Translations under genes and position numbers: made by a program
The notes under the pieces: model-generated
Database searches by the model: none
The model's input: the letters and a program-made list of their open reading frames with translations, nothing else
Told to the model about the DNA's origin: nothing
Shown here: in pieces, positions 1 to 10,626 of the stretch
How positions within the stretch are numbered: the first letter of the stretch is position 1
How the letters are laid out: each line of letters opens with the position of its first letter
Assembly: GCF_004210375.1 (NCBI RefSeq)
Contig: NC_134835.1
Coordinates: 74,120,447 to 74,184,446, forward strand
DNA from: Tachypleus tridentatus
Taxonomy: Eukaryota > Arthropoda > Merostomata > Xiphosura > Limulidae
DNA: 64,000 nucleotides
Reading direction: 5' to 3'

Positions 1-19
1 ATTTAGTGCAAGAAAAATT

Positions 20-965
20 TAGTGAGAGTTCAACAAACAGTGAATATTTGTTGTGTCTCCTTTTACTTTAATAACTATGGAAAGTCTTTCAGGTTTTGTT
101 ACAAGATGTTTAATCACAGTGTCCTTTGGGAGTTTAGTCAAAATGTCTATGAAATCCCAAATCTGCTAATTTAAGTTGAGATGTGGGCTCTCAGGGAACT
201 GTTGTAATTTTTTGAATAACTCCAGTGGCTTATTTCTCAGCTAAGTAATTTCTGCATATATTGGATGAGTGTTTGGGGTCATTATCCTCTTGGTAGTAGA
301 ACTCGTTACATATAATTTGCAAACCACTGGGTCTGCCATGATGGATCAGTATTTAGTGGTCCATTATTCCACCTATTTTACAGAAAGTTCCTGTCATCTC
401 TGCAGAACAACACTCCAAACCATCACACTGCCTCTCCCATGCTTTATCACAGGTGCTGTGCATTGACATAAGAATCTTTCATCTTTCTTCTGCTGGATGT
501 ACAATGTACACTTTGAAAACATATTTCAAACTTTGACTTATCCATCCTTCTTTTATATTACTTCTTTCCAGTTATCAGCAGTCCAGTTTCTTGTCAATAC
601 TTGGAGAACAAAGTAAAAGTTTTTTTAACTGCTACATGATCAAATATTCTGTCATCATTGACTCATCTTGATACTGTAAATCTGGACAATTTTCTTTCAT
701 TTAGTACATGGTCGTTTATCTCATGTTTGAAACCAGTGTTCCTTCTATCCAGAAGGTTGCATAAACAAAGGTACTTAATGCCAGTATCATTGAATCTAGG
801 TGTTCTGTTTCTTCCTTTCTTATTTTCAAATTTATTTGTATTATTCTCATGATCTATGATGTACTTCACTGTATTTGGGGAAAATTTCAAGTCTACAACA
901 ATTAGATGAAGAGTCCAACAAGCATCACATAAAGTTTTTATGCAAAGTTTCTGATCTACTGACAA
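20..965 (-). pseudogene. Tc1-like transposase fossil
   Basis: This is a decayed DNA-transposon transposase (Tc1/mariner superfamily, DDE cut-and-paste enzyme) read on the minus strand in several frames. From the N-terminal side, 663-965 resembles the helix-turn-helix region, including a GRNRTPRFND stretch and a terminal RFTVSR like the family's 'RRTVSR'. Around 425-455 I read KHGRGSVMVW, the classic Tc1 'KHGGGSVMVWG' block. Around 262-300 I read FYYQEDNDPKHS, the 'QQDNDPKHT' block with the second catalytic Asp. At 60-110 the C-terminal 'AVIxAKGGxTxY' signature survives as VIKVKGDTTN. The third catalytic motif (normally NPIENLW) has degraded to NQQIWDF, so the Glu is lost. Stops and frame changes occur throughout, so it cannot be functional. 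Terminal inverted repeats were not found; the 3' end may lie outside the window. Confidence 0.85.
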
Positions 966-1954
966 TTCTTTCCTCTTTATGAATTGTGGAATGATAACTT
1001 CATATGTGTGTTATCACTGTTTTTATCAAGATTTATTTGTGGATTGCTATTACATTTATTCCTTCTAGCACATACTGGTTCAATATACTAGCTTTTTTCT
1101 ACATTGTCAAGACATTGCATGTAGTACCATGACATTTATTTCAGGCCCTAAATTTTACCACTATATTCATTCAAACAGAACCATTATGACATGTACAAGG
1201 TACAAGCATAGGAAATTCTAAAAACTCAGTGTTCTCACCCCAGCTCGTTTAATTGTTAAAAAGTGATCAATGAATCACTACCATGGCATTAAAATTTACA
1301 ATCAGTAATAACATGGAAGAATTAGCCCATAAAATGGAAAGAATGACAAGATATTTTGCCCTTACTCTTTCACACAGTATTGTATAAAGAGACTAATTAA
1401 ACAAACTGTATGTGATGTATAATAAGCACTTTTGTTAAACAGATGTTTTTTTATTTTTCACACAGCATCTGTTCATTGAAGTAGGTGGTCAGTGAAAACA
1501 ATACAGCCCACTACAGTGATAACTAGATTCACATTAATAGCTCAAAAACCAAATATCCTAATATACATGTTGAAATATATTGACCATGAAGACTGGCATC
1601 ATTTTAGGACAAGAAAATTAACAGATTGTATTTCTCAGATTTCTCCAAGAGCATTAGTATATTGGGTGTCACGACTTCCTATTATTCAGCTTATTAGATT
1701 TTGAAAATAATATCCATTTCTCCTCCATGTAAAAATGTTGTTATGAGTTAGGAATAAATAAAACTCTTGCTTAGATCAAATTATTACTTTATTTGCTACA
1801 ATGAACATTTTTTATTATGTTTGTTGATAAAAATAAAAAAAATGAATAAACGAGAGGAAAGTTGATGTCAAACAGATATGCATTCAGATTCATCCTGATA
1901 TTTTTGTGAAATCTACATTTAGTGTCAGAACTATGTACTATGATCTCACGTATT
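966..1954. other. No gene recognised; AT-rich spacer
   Basis: Short open frames only, none with a recognisable motif. The sequence at 1786-1830 (TACAATGAACATTTTTTATT) recurs in similar form near 27533, so part of this stretch is probably an old interspersed repeat. Confidence 0.5.
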
Positions 1955-2035
1955 GCAAGTTCAACTTGCAGTCTGTGAGTTGTGGGTTGAATCCTTGTCC
2001 AACCAAACATGCTTGTTTTTTTCAGCCAAGTAGTC
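1955..2035 (+). repeat. Fragment of tRNA-derived SINE (family 1)
   Basis: The stretch reading GTGAGTTGTGGGTTGAATCC, then CCAACCAAACATGCTTG, then TTTCAGCC matches, with substitutions, the tRNA B-box and the 'ACCAAACATGCTCGCCCTTTCAGCC' junction of the better-preserved copies at 14930 and 24166. Head and tail are both missing or unrecognisable. Confidence 0.55.
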
Positions 2036-2219
2036 ATTATAATCAACCCTACTTTTCTTTAATAAAAAGTAACCAAAAGTTGACAGTGGATGCTGATGAT
2101 TAGCTGCATTTTCTTTAGTCTTTCATAGCTAATTTTGGGATAGTTAACACAGATAGCTTTTGTGTGGCTTAATGAAAAAATTCAAATAAACAAACAGACT
2201 TAGATATGTTCATTTTAAG

Positions 2220-2453
2220 TCAGTTTTCTAATCTGAGGCTAAAAAAAATCCTTTTAAGTGTTGCTTCTGAAATTGCTAGGAATTCCTCATACAGGTACTT
2301 GAAACAGTCACCATCTTTGTTTAAGATTATTACAAATTGATCTATCAAGCCCAGTTTTATATGAAATGAAGGTAATAGGACATTCTTTGTGTCAACCAGA
2401 CTTTCACATTCAGTGTTTTCAATTCTGGTATCCGTCTGATTTTGCGTGGCCAT
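2220..2453 (-). pseudogene. Fragment of the 'LLPxxIKLGL' arthropod repeat-protein family
   Basis: A 77-codon frame starting MATQNQTDTRIENTECESLV, then LLPSFHIKLGLIDQFV and DGDCFKYLYEEF. It is clearly related to the frame at 9306-9503 on the other strand (MATRSQPDSGIENIECESLV, LLAPLQIKVGLMNQFV). From memory the 'LLPPLHIKLGLMKxFVKAxDK' block is common in predicted proteins of arthropods and other invertebrates, usually in multicopy, transposon-like contexts. Its biochemical role is not known to me. The reading frame stops soon after the conserved block, and no neighbouring exon was identified. The upstream flank (TTTTGTGTG..AAATGGGACAA in the sense direction) also matches the flank of the 9306 copy, so the duplication unit is larger than the frame. 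Confidence 0.6.
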
Positions 2454-3289
2454 TACTTCTTATCCAGCACTGATTTTGTGTCATTTGTCCCATTTCACAC
2501 ACAAAATGTGAAAACTTTGTCTGACTGGGTGTTTAATCTGACAACATTCAAAGGACTTTCAAGTTTCCACAAAATAGCTAGCCATGTTCTTTGTATTAGA
2601 CCTTATTAACAAGAATTTTAATAGTTTTGTATGTTTCCTTCAAATGAATCGATCGACTAATAGGAACAAATACATATATGTTACTGTTTTGAAGAACAAC
2701 ACATTTTGGACCTGTATTGAAGGTATCAGTGAACTATATCCACTCTTCAGTCACAGGCTGCAACTCGTAATATTGGTATTAATTTAACAATATTGTTTCA
2801 ATAAAGCAGTGAACATTCTTGCTAAATGTATGGAATAAATTCTTTCTCTTGATTTCTAGAAGCTTCAGTTTAGAGTTATTTGGCATTATGGCCGTTTTCA
2901 GAAAGTAAAATAAGACAAGTTTTAAAAGACTTGTAGCAAAATTTTAATAATTATAACTCACCAGGTTGACTAATGAGTAGTTCAAACAGCAGCATTAGAC
3001 AGTTGGCCTTTCCAGTTCTGGTTTCGAGCTATTTGATGTAACGGCTGTTTTCTAATTTCAAATCAAACTACATGGACTTTGATTTTTAAAAGAGAATTAT
3101 GTTAAAAAAGATGTAATGTGTAAATTAAAAAGTTAAATGGCATTAAAAAAATGAATGGCCTTTAAAAAAATAAAAATATGTGTAATGTTACTGATAAACC
3201 ATGGAACAGAACATGTTTAAATTGGTGCTGTTGTTGAGAGTCATAAAATGTGGCTTGTTGTGACCTGAATGTTACAGAGACAACACAGT
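2454..3289. other. No gene recognised; AT-rich spacer
   Basis: Low-complexity, A/T-rich, with poly-A runs near 3110-3175. The open frame at 2584-2787 has no recognisable domain and is probably fortuitous. Confidence 0.5.
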
Positions 3290-3876
3290 GGTGCAACAAT
3301 GTCAGATAAAAGAAAACGAGTTAAAAAACTGACCAATGCATAGTCTAGTTAAGAAAACTTCCTCTTTCTGATCCTTGTGGAAGCAAGATGGCCAAAGTTC
3401 AATAGAGGGTTTTATTTGGAAAAGCTTGTTTTCACGTTGCTCACTCCAAGCCAACTGGCACAGAGCTGAGTCTTGAATACAGGACCATAGTCCATGTATG
3501 AAACAGACACAGCAGTGATAGTGCCAGAGCAGACAGATTTAGCTGCAGTGTCAGTGAGCCCATTCCTGTGAATACCAACATGGCCTGGTATCTAGAAAAA
3601 CTGGATAGAAGTAGATGTTAAAAGAGAAATGGGCCTGTCAGTTTTGAATATTGATGAGAACTGATGTGAAGCAATTCCAGGGCCAGTAGAGAACAAAGTG
3701 AATCAGTACAAATGGTGCAATTTGAGTACTGCTTTGCTTCTATGTGATCCAGGGCAAGAGAAATGGCATACAGTTCAGCAGTGAACACAGAAAATGTTGA
3801 GGGGATTCTGTGTGCAACCACCGAACCACAACAAACCATGGCAGAGCCCACACAATCACCTGATTTTGAACCATCC
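3290..3876 (-). pseudogene. Non-LTR retrotransposon RNase H domain and C-terminal tail
   Basis: The minus strand encodes the RNase H domain of an I/Jockey-group LINE, which removes the RNA strand after reverse transcription. Blocks in order are: FTAELYAISLALDHIEAKQ (active-site Glu), CTICTDSLCSLLALE (active-site Asp), a degraded 'W.PGHVGI..N..TDTAAKS' block around 3540-3600, then a tail near 3310-3420 resembling the family's 'EEVFLTRLRIGH..LTHSYLL'. The first 77 codons (3618-3851) are open; the rest needs frame shifts and crosses stops. The upstream reverse transcriptase is absent. The N-terminal end coincides with the palindrome centre at 3877-3894, so the fragment was cut there rather than by ordinary 5' truncation. 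Confidence 0.8.
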
Positions 3877-4026
3877 TTCTATTTCTATTTATATGGATGG
3901 TTTGAAATCAGGTGACTCTGTGGGCTCTGCCATGGTTTGTTGTGGCTCAGTGGTTGCATACAGAATCCACTCAACATTTTCTGTGTTCACTGCTGAACTG
4001 TACGCCATTTCTCTTGTCCTGGAGTA
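3745..4026. repeat. Head-to-head inverted duplication of RNase H sequence
   Basis: Arms 3745-3876 and 3895-4026 are reverse complements across an 18-nt spacer. I count about 10 mismatches in roughly 130 bp. Both arms encode the same RNase H segment, so this is a true palindromic duplication and not two different parts of one element. Confidence 0.85.
3895..4026 (+). pseudogene. Second, inverted copy of the RNase H fragment
   Basis: Plus-strand copy reading YMDGLKSGDSVGSAMV (first active-site Asp in YMDG) and then FTAELYAISLVLE (active-site Glu). The frame is open through this arm but leaves homology near 4024-4026. There the sequence changes abruptly into the hAT-like relic lying on the opposite strand. 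Confidence 0.75.
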
Positions 4027-4039
4027 CCTGATTTTCTCA

Positions 4040-5520
4040 AATGATTTAAAGAAAGACCACATTTGGGGACTGTAATAAGCCTTGGTGAGATGTGCTGACC
4101 AGTAAATACTGCTATGTTATCCAAGAACAGACCCAATGTTTTTTGTAGCTCTCCAACCATTGTAGCACTAGCATCTTTTGACTCAATTGTATAGTCTAAA
4201 TCCATATATATGGATTTGAAATTTTTATTCATCAGAACTTCAAGTGCTCTATAGAGATGAGGAGCCCATCTTATCACTAAGATGTTCACAGGTTTTAATG
4301 TGTTTACTTCTAGAGCATCACTGACACTTTTTTAATTCCCTGCTTGCTTTGGCACTCAAATGATACTGTTTGTAAAGTCCTAACAGAAGGTATTTTATGT
4401 CCGATAAAAACTTTTAATTCCTTCACAGCATCCAACAGTGGGCCACACACTATACCCCAACTAACCATGGCATCCTATCTCTAGTAAGAAGTGCAATTAG
4501 TCCATTTTCTGCTCCATTATTGATGGAAACACCATCAGTACCTATACTGGTTGCCTTTCTTTTGCAGTTCTTTACATCAACTGTCTCAAATACTTTTTCA
4601 ATTGCTGTTTTTAATCCTGTGGCAGTATCACTGGGTGGGGCCTGCAAGTCCAAAAATTTTGTAACAACATTTCCTGCCATAACAAATAGTTTCTTCTTCA
4701 TATTGCTCCAGTTTCTTTAGATACATCTGAGATGAAGGAAAACACTGCAGCATTATCAAGGTCTGCTCACAGATCTTACATCATGATGTCATTAATGCAT
4801 GTGATAAAGTTTTTCGCTGATTTCTCATTTATGTACGTGTCTCCATTTATTTTCTGTAACTCGCATAATGGCCCAAATAGACAAAACAGCTATTCTGTTA
4901 CTACTAAGTAAGAGGCGGTAGTGAAAAGTTTTTCCAGTTTCTCAATCTAATAAGCGTGTAAATTTCTCATGCATAAATCCATCTGCTGAACCTGTAGTTT
5001 AGATTCAGCATTGGCAGCTTGAATACACAGAGTATGCCTTCCACTTATATCGTGGGCTTTGATCAATTGTAGACGAAAATTACTGGTACCTTTTACAAAA
5101 ACACTATCACCTTGGCACACGTTTTTGTGGCTTTTGCATGCCTTGCAAAACATTTCAGTAGTTTCTTGATCAAACTTTAACCAAGGGAATGTTTCTTCCC
5201 ATTTTGATAGGTAACTCCGAGATCGTTTCTCTCATACTTTTCATTGCATTCCGCAGAAGGCATTAACTGCTTGATCTTGCTGCCGAAGCGGCAGGAATGA
5301 TCCCACTATGACCACTGACACTCACTAGGTGCCTGCTTTTTCCTCGACTTTTTTATCCTTGTCAATTCTGACATCTTCACTACAGAGTTCCTTTCGCTTT
5401 GTACAACTATTGTCTTTACTAATATCACTTTCTCTATTCAATTCTAAACTCTCATCATCAGATTTCCTTCACTTTTTGAAATATTTCAACAAAGTCGCAT
5501 TCTTTGGTAAAACCACACAT
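4040..5520 (-). pseudogene. hAT-type transposase relic with TTF zinc finger (ZNF862/KIAA1586-like)
   Basis: Minus-strand relic of a hAT-superfamily transposase of the type also found domesticated as ZNF862/ZMYM-like genes. Near 5060-5230 is a TTF/BED-like zinc finger: WEETFPWLKFDQETTEMFCK, then CKSHK, then GTSNFRLQLIKAHDISGRH, with CxxC and paired His. Downstream, 4450-4701 encodes KFLDLQAPPSDTATGLKTAI and TSIGTDGVSINNGAENGL, the hAT 'GFGSDGASVMVG' catalytic-core block. It continues past a stop (where 'W' of WCVAH is expected) into CVAH, with DAVKELKVFIGHK in another frame. Near 4200-4290 I read RALEVLMNKNFKSIYMDLDY. Many stops and frame changes make it non-functional. An acidic, Ser-rich N-terminal region may extend to about 5520. 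Confidence 0.75.
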
Positions 5521-6001
5521 TAACCACAGACAAGAACTGCTATTCTGTTTATTAGATGCACGGACTTATTGGGCTAGGTAAATTATATGGAAACAGTCAG
5601 ATATCGGAGGGAGGGCATCTGTTCACAAAAATTGCTGGCCCTGAAACCCTGTCACCCAAAGATAATGTCATCAGTGCACAGAAACTACTGCACAAGGCTG
5701 TTCAATATAGTTTTCACATGTACCTTCTAATCTATATGTTACAATACGTGTTGCCGGTGCGGCAGGGGGATAATGTCTGATGAAAGAAATTGCAGCTTGT
5801 TTGCCCCGCTTCCAGTTTTATTACAGGCTGTTACTGCCCAGTATCGGCAAAAATTCGTTAAGGATGACCAATAAGACAATTACTTAAACGTAAAATATCA
5901 CTTATCTGCTCTGGAAATAGACATAGCAAGAACTGTTGCCTGTAGGTAATGTTTATATGCCCCGGGATGTCTGGCAGTTCATAATTTTGAACTCTAGACT
6001 G
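5521..6001. other. Unassigned, slightly GC-richer stretch upstream of the hAT relic
   Basis: Two GC-rich patches, near 5745-5770 (GCCGGTGCGGCAGGGGGATA) and 5795-5815. The open frame at 5556-5780 has no recognisable domain. Given its position it could be the 5' part of the hAT element at 4040-5520. Confidence 0.3.
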
Positions 6002-6101
6002 TAGTAGCTTATATACAGTGATTGTTCTGTACTGGTACACGTACATAACATATAATCAATTGTAAACTGCAGTGCATGTTGAACTACTAAATGGGTTAGG
6101 C
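6002..6101. repeat. Interspersed repeat shared with 22363-22472
   Basis: About 100 bp, including TACTGGTACAC, AACATATAATCAATTGTAAA and TTGAACTACTAAAT..GGGTTAGGC, recur at 22363-22472 with a few substitutions and small indels. Both copies lie a few hundred bases upstream of a minus-strand hAT relic. The segment may therefore be a shared hAT terminal or leader region. Confidence 0.75.
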
Positions 6102-6242
6102 CTAGGTTAGAGTACCTTAATCAACTCAAATATCTGAAGAATGAGTTGCAACCTCGACTTTGAACTCAGTTTTGACCTGGGGACTTAAAAAATGCCAACA
6201 AACCATACATCAACAAAATAGGCATATTTCTGAAACTTTATC

Positions 6243-6391
6243 TGTATGCATGGATGCGAAAGTAAATTCAAAACAACGGCCTTAAGTTGGGAATAGTACA
6301 CTGGAAATGCTACTGTAGCCCGAAATAATGAAGTGGACTATTCCCAACCTAAGGTCGTTGTTTTGAATTTACTTTCGCATCCATGCATGCA
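6243..6391. repeat. Fold-back repeat (55-bp arms)
   Basis: Arms 6243-6297 and 6337-6391 are reverse complements with about three mismatches, around a 39-nt loop. The core GCGAAAGTAAATTCAAAACA appears inverted as TGTTTTGAATTTACTTTCGC (with one flanking difference). Such hairpins are typical of fold-back MITEs. No target-site duplication was identified. Confidence 0.85.
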
Positions 6392-7509
6392 ACTCAGTAC
6401 TAACTTTGCTCACTTCAACTTGTTCAACTCGTGCACTTTTCCAGACAATCCTAAATTGATTTTGTTGATTTGTCGGTTCTTTACACTAACTTTATATGAA
6501 GACAGTGCCACAGTACTGTACTACTACTAGTAGTATAGTGTATACATAACAAAGTTAAGAATAATGTTGTTATACGTGTCGAAGTCTCACGCAATTTGAC
6601 CTAAAAGGTCGAATTATCGTCTTTATTATGATTTTAGGACAGGATTAAGGAAGAAGTTAGGTGAATATAATTGTGATCTCCATTTTTGAGTTCAAAAGTG
6701 GCATATTTGACAAAATTTTGTTGGCTATTTATAAACTAGAATAAAAACCGGGCACTCTTGTATTTATCTCATTAGTAAATCTTAGCTTCAGATCTGTTTA
6801 TGTTATTACACAATCACAAGAGAATACACACATGCCCAAATACTCGTATAGGTTACATGTAATCTATGAACGGTGGCATTGTTACAGTGGCATTCCTTTC
6901 TAAATTGTTTCTTGGTATGATAAATTTCGAAACATGTACTCACACACAAAGAACAAATGAAGTTTTTTTACAGCAATTTATTTAAAGCCAAAAATTACGG
7001 CTCACAAAAGTTTCAACGTGAAAAACACAAAAAAATATTACAAAACACACATGAATAATGCAGTGCTAACGGAAATAGAACTAAAACCAACGAGACAATA
7101 ACTCAAATATAACGTACGAAAACAAAAGCTGAAAAACAAAACTAGCCACATCTCTGTACACATCTGTCACCATTTCGTTTGACTTGTATTTCTGTGGTAT
7201 GATACTCTTATTTTTCTGTAGATGTGACTAAATAAAGCAGTAAAAGATGAAACAAAACAGTTCCACTACCTATAATTTCTTATAAATAGCCACAGTAGAA
7301 AGAATGTCAGACATCATAACATACGATTATCTTTCACTTGAAGTTTTATCAAGATTATGTGCTGCTCTTTACAGTAATATTTTGTAAACCAATGACTACT
7401 TGCTTCAGATACATAGTTTTGTAGTTTCTCGAAACTTTATTTACTCACCGAGCCAAAGAAAATGTGTTCTTAACAATGCAGAGTAAAGTCGAACATGGCA
7501 GATAAGGAT
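6392..7509. other. No gene recognised; AT-rich spacer
   Basis: Long A-rich runs (7020-7140) and short fortuitous frames. No domain, tRNA or repeat family was recognised. Confidence 0.5.
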
Positions 7510-8480
7510 AATTACAAAAAAATCGACTAAAGTTGAGTGTGGCAGTGAAAGAATTGAGGGCATTGTAGTTGGGAGAAAAACTTTGTGGTGTCCTCTTCCC
7601 TTGGTGCGCTAAACATGTGATTATTTTGCTTAATGGTTAATCCAGGGTTGAGGTCAAAAAGCTTTTCATTTGGTTTGAGAACAATTCTTTTGGAGGCACG
7701 TAGCAGCATATGTTCAGGATGAAGTAATGGACAGCAACTTTTGAGCCTCAAGTTAGTTAAGGTATTGAATTGTCTTCAAATGTTGCCTTACTTTTTCTCC
7801 CAATAATTTAGGGCAAGAATAGAAGTAGAATGGGTGAGAGCCATTGCAACTGACGCAATTAGGGTCCGTTTCACACTCATAGACATCATGGTCCTTGCCA
7901 CCACAATGAGCACACATCAAGGAACTACAACATGATGTCTTCGAGTGACCAAACTTTTGACACTGAAAAAATTTGAGAGGTTTTGGAATGTATAGTCGTG
8001 CCTTGCAATTAAGATAACCTGCCTTGATGGTGGCAGGTGCAAATAATGATGTAAATGTTAAAGTGAGAACATTGGTCAGCATCATAATTCCACCTCTGCA
8101 AGTTGAGATATGCCTCACTGCAGAAACTCCTTAGGTGGAGAAACCAGAGAGGATCTATGACCTTGGGATGCTCTTCAAATCCCTCTCAACAATAACTCCT
8201 CATGATGAATTCAAAGTAGGATGAGGCATAACCTCAATAGGTATATCCCCAATCGCCTTTGCGTGTAAGAAGTTCACTGCATTGAGATGTGGATGTTTCC
8301 ACCAATATGTCACCAGAGCGAAGCTTTTGACTGACTTTTGAGAGCCAGCAAATCCTTCTATTCCCTTCTGAATGAAAAAGGGAGACATTTGCCCTAAAGG
8401 TTTGTCTGAAAGAGAATGTAGAATAAGAAAATGAGGTACAGGTGTTACAAATGTTGAAGATTGCTGCCCAAAATCTTCAA
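7510..8480 (-). pseudogene. Non-LTR retrotransposon ORF1 (gag-like, zinc knuckles)
   Basis: Nucleic-acid-binding ORF1 protein of a Jockey-type LINE, read on the minus strand in at least three frames. Upstream (8200-8400) it reads FFIQKGIEGFAGSQKSVKSF and then AKAIGDIPIEVMPHPTLNSS. The 7753-8118 frame contains three zinc-knuckle-like motifs. The first, FFQCQKFGHSKTSC, has lost its first Cys. CAHCGGKDHDVYEC is an intact CX2CX4HX4C, and CVSCNGSHPFYFYSC is the third. The 7527-7751 frame continues the C-terminal part (LRASKRIVLKPNEKLFDLNP). Homology stops near 7510 and no ORF2 (endonuclease or reverse transcriptase) follows. The element is therefore broken on its 3' side, which is the reverse of the usual 5' truncation of LINEs. 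Confidence 0.8.
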
Positions 8481-8995
8481 GACGTGGGCATATACCTGTG
8501 GACTGTTCTTCACTATTTTATTTAAGTTTTTATTTGGATGGTCCATAATAATAAAGAATATTTCGGTGCTCACTGACCCCACCCGCCATGGAGTCCTACG
8601 ACGGGACAGACTACAATGCCCAACAAGAACACTGCAGTAACACCAGGGTTTCATGAGCACTATACCCAAAGACCAGTATCAGATATCATGTCCACAACAC
8701 CTGTTGAGAACATCCAACACTGGTACTTGGTTGATTCTAGCCCAAATGGACTAGCCAATTGACCCAAGGTCGCTCATCTACAGGAATTCAAGGCCAAAAT
8801 GGTGTGTTAGGGTTGAATCCCTCAACCACCAGGAACCTCTCCTCCCCTTTATAGGTCATCATGTACGACAAACACGTGGGTGGATGTTTAGAACCCAGAG
8901 GAGGTAAACTGAAAGAAAATCCTTCCCTGGGAGGTCCCCTTACCATGTACAGGAATCCACACCGAGGGATCGATGCTAGGAGATGAAGTTTGATC
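8481..8995 (-). repeat. 5' leader region of the same non-LTR element
   Basis: Sequence immediately upstream of the gag relic in its sense orientation. It contains no open gag frame and is GC-richer than its surroundings, for example around 8575-8610 and 8820-8960. The change in base composition near 8995 suggests the 5' end of the element. The boundary is inferred, not demonstrated. Confidence 0.5.
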
Positions 8996-9242
8996 ATTTA
9001 ATGAATGGTAATTGTTTATTGATTTTTCCAACAGTTGTCCCAAATGTGTTCTCCTTCTTAATGATAAGATATATGTATTTGTTACTATTACTCATTTTGG
9101 TCACTTGAAGGAAACACACTCGAACTTCTTATTGATAAAGTCAAATATAAAAAATGTGTTTGGCTACTTTGTGGAGACCTAAAAGTCTTTTAAATGTTGT
9201 AGGATTAACAATACTGTTATACAAAGATTCTGCGTTGTTGTT

Positions 9243-9260
9243 TTTGTGTGTGTGTGTGTG
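9243..9260. repeat. (TG)n microsatellite
   Basis: About eight tandem TG units after a T-rich run. A related, shorter T/G-rich tract flanks the paralogous fragment at 2220-2453. Confidence 0.8.
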
Positions 9261-9305
9261 AAATGGGACAAGCAAAGTACTAAATAAGCACCAGATAAAG
9301 ACGTA

Positions 9306-9503
9306 ATGGCCACCCGGAGTCAGCCTGATAGCGGGATAGAAAACATTGAATGTGAAAGTTTGGTTGTCACAAAGAAAGTCCTATTAGCTCCACTTCAAAT
9401 TAAAGTGGGCTTGATGAATCAGTTTGTGAAGACTTCAGACAAAGATGTTAACTCTTTCAAGTCTTTACGGACAATTTCCAACCTTTTCAGAAGTTACATT
9501 TAA
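9306..9503 (+). pseudogene. Second copy of the 'LLPxxIKLGL' family fragment
   Basis: A 65-codon plus-strand frame with MATRSQPDSGIENIECESLV, LLAPLQIKVGLMNQFV and DKDVNSFKSL. It aligns with the minus-strand frame at 2220-2453 over its whole length but diverges after the 'FKxL' block, where a deletion changes the frame. The family usually continues past this point into 'SEAKLKEG.FVGPQI'; that part is absent. The two copies differ at many positions, so they are old paralogues or independent insertions of a multicopy element. Function unknown. Confidence 0.6.
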
Positions 9504-10353
9504 AGAAAGGACTTTGTTTAGCCTCGGATTAGAAAATTGACTTTTGGCATTGTTTCACTTCATGTATATGTGCATGTATAAATAGCTTGCATACTATAGA
9601 TTGCATTTATTGTTAATAGGCGATTAAATGAGCAATATAAAAGAATAATGAATTAAATACTTCATTACGATTATTTGTCCAGGTTTTCAAATTGTTGTCA
9701 TAATTGATAATACCACCCGAATGTTCTTGGTGTATTCCATCATTCAGAAATAATCCAAAAACCAATGTCAGTCTAGTCGAACATCATGGAAAATCGTAAA
9801 AAAAATAAATAAATTAAGTAATGGTACAAAGCTGAGTGTTTACACCAACAACGATTAAACTTCTAATGTATTTCACTGTCTAAACCTCGTTTTGGAAACA
9901 CAGTTACCATTAAATACCTTATAAAAGAAAGCAAATGGATAGAAGCCGGTCTCTAATATTTCGACTAATTGTTCTCCCTACCTCCACCCTTCCAACACAC
10001 AAAAAAGCTATAAAAATGTATACCCTACCATAATATGTGTGTGTTTTTTTATGATTATCCATGACAGCTGACTGGATTAACATCACTGTTTGGATTTTGA
10101 CTGATAGTTGGGATATCCCATAGGCATTATCCATTATGACAATAAGTTGGTAACATGGACCAATAAAATCAATGTGATACTGATATATATATATAAAGCA
10201 ATTTGGGAATTAACCGAAATTATATAGTAAAGCACATACATACGCAAATAGAAGTTGTACGTAAACAAACAAAACCAGTATGTAAATGGTACGCAAACAC
10301 TTATCATACTGTCACTAACACCATGTTAAACATAATAATGGATATTTTAATTC
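9504..10353. other. No gene recognised; AT-rich spacer
   Basis: A short (TA)n tract occurs near 10182-10193. The minus-strand frame at 9919-10134 shows no family resemblance. Confidence 0.5.
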
Positions 10354-10626
10354 GTTTTATTTATATGTGGGGACATTATTAAATCCTGCTTAACTCTAAT
10401 GTAAAAGGTAACACTGACTTTGTAGGTACATTTGATATAGTAGAGACACACTCACCACTATCTGTAAATATTTCAATTTTTTTTATTTGTATGCGAGAAC
10501 ATTATTAAATCCTGGGTGGCTCCACAGTAAGAGGTAAAATTTAACACTGGTTGTTGTTTCAGCTATGTAGATATATTTGATACAGTAAAGACATGGTCAC
10601 CACTATCTGTAAATATATTCAATTTT
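10354..10626. repeat. Two-copy direct repeat (about 130-140 bp unit)
   Basis: Copy 1 (10354-10482) and copy 2 (10483-10626) both contain GACATTATTAAATCCTG or GAACATTATTAAATCCTGG, then ACACTG, TTTGATA.AGTA, and end with CACCACTATCTGTAAATAT. Substitutions and small indels separate them. Confidence 0.75.

Noticed and set aside
3987..4289. A single 100-codon minus-strand gene
   Set aside because: Its first third is hAT relic sequence, while the rest is outside the hAT frame or antisense to the RNase H arm.
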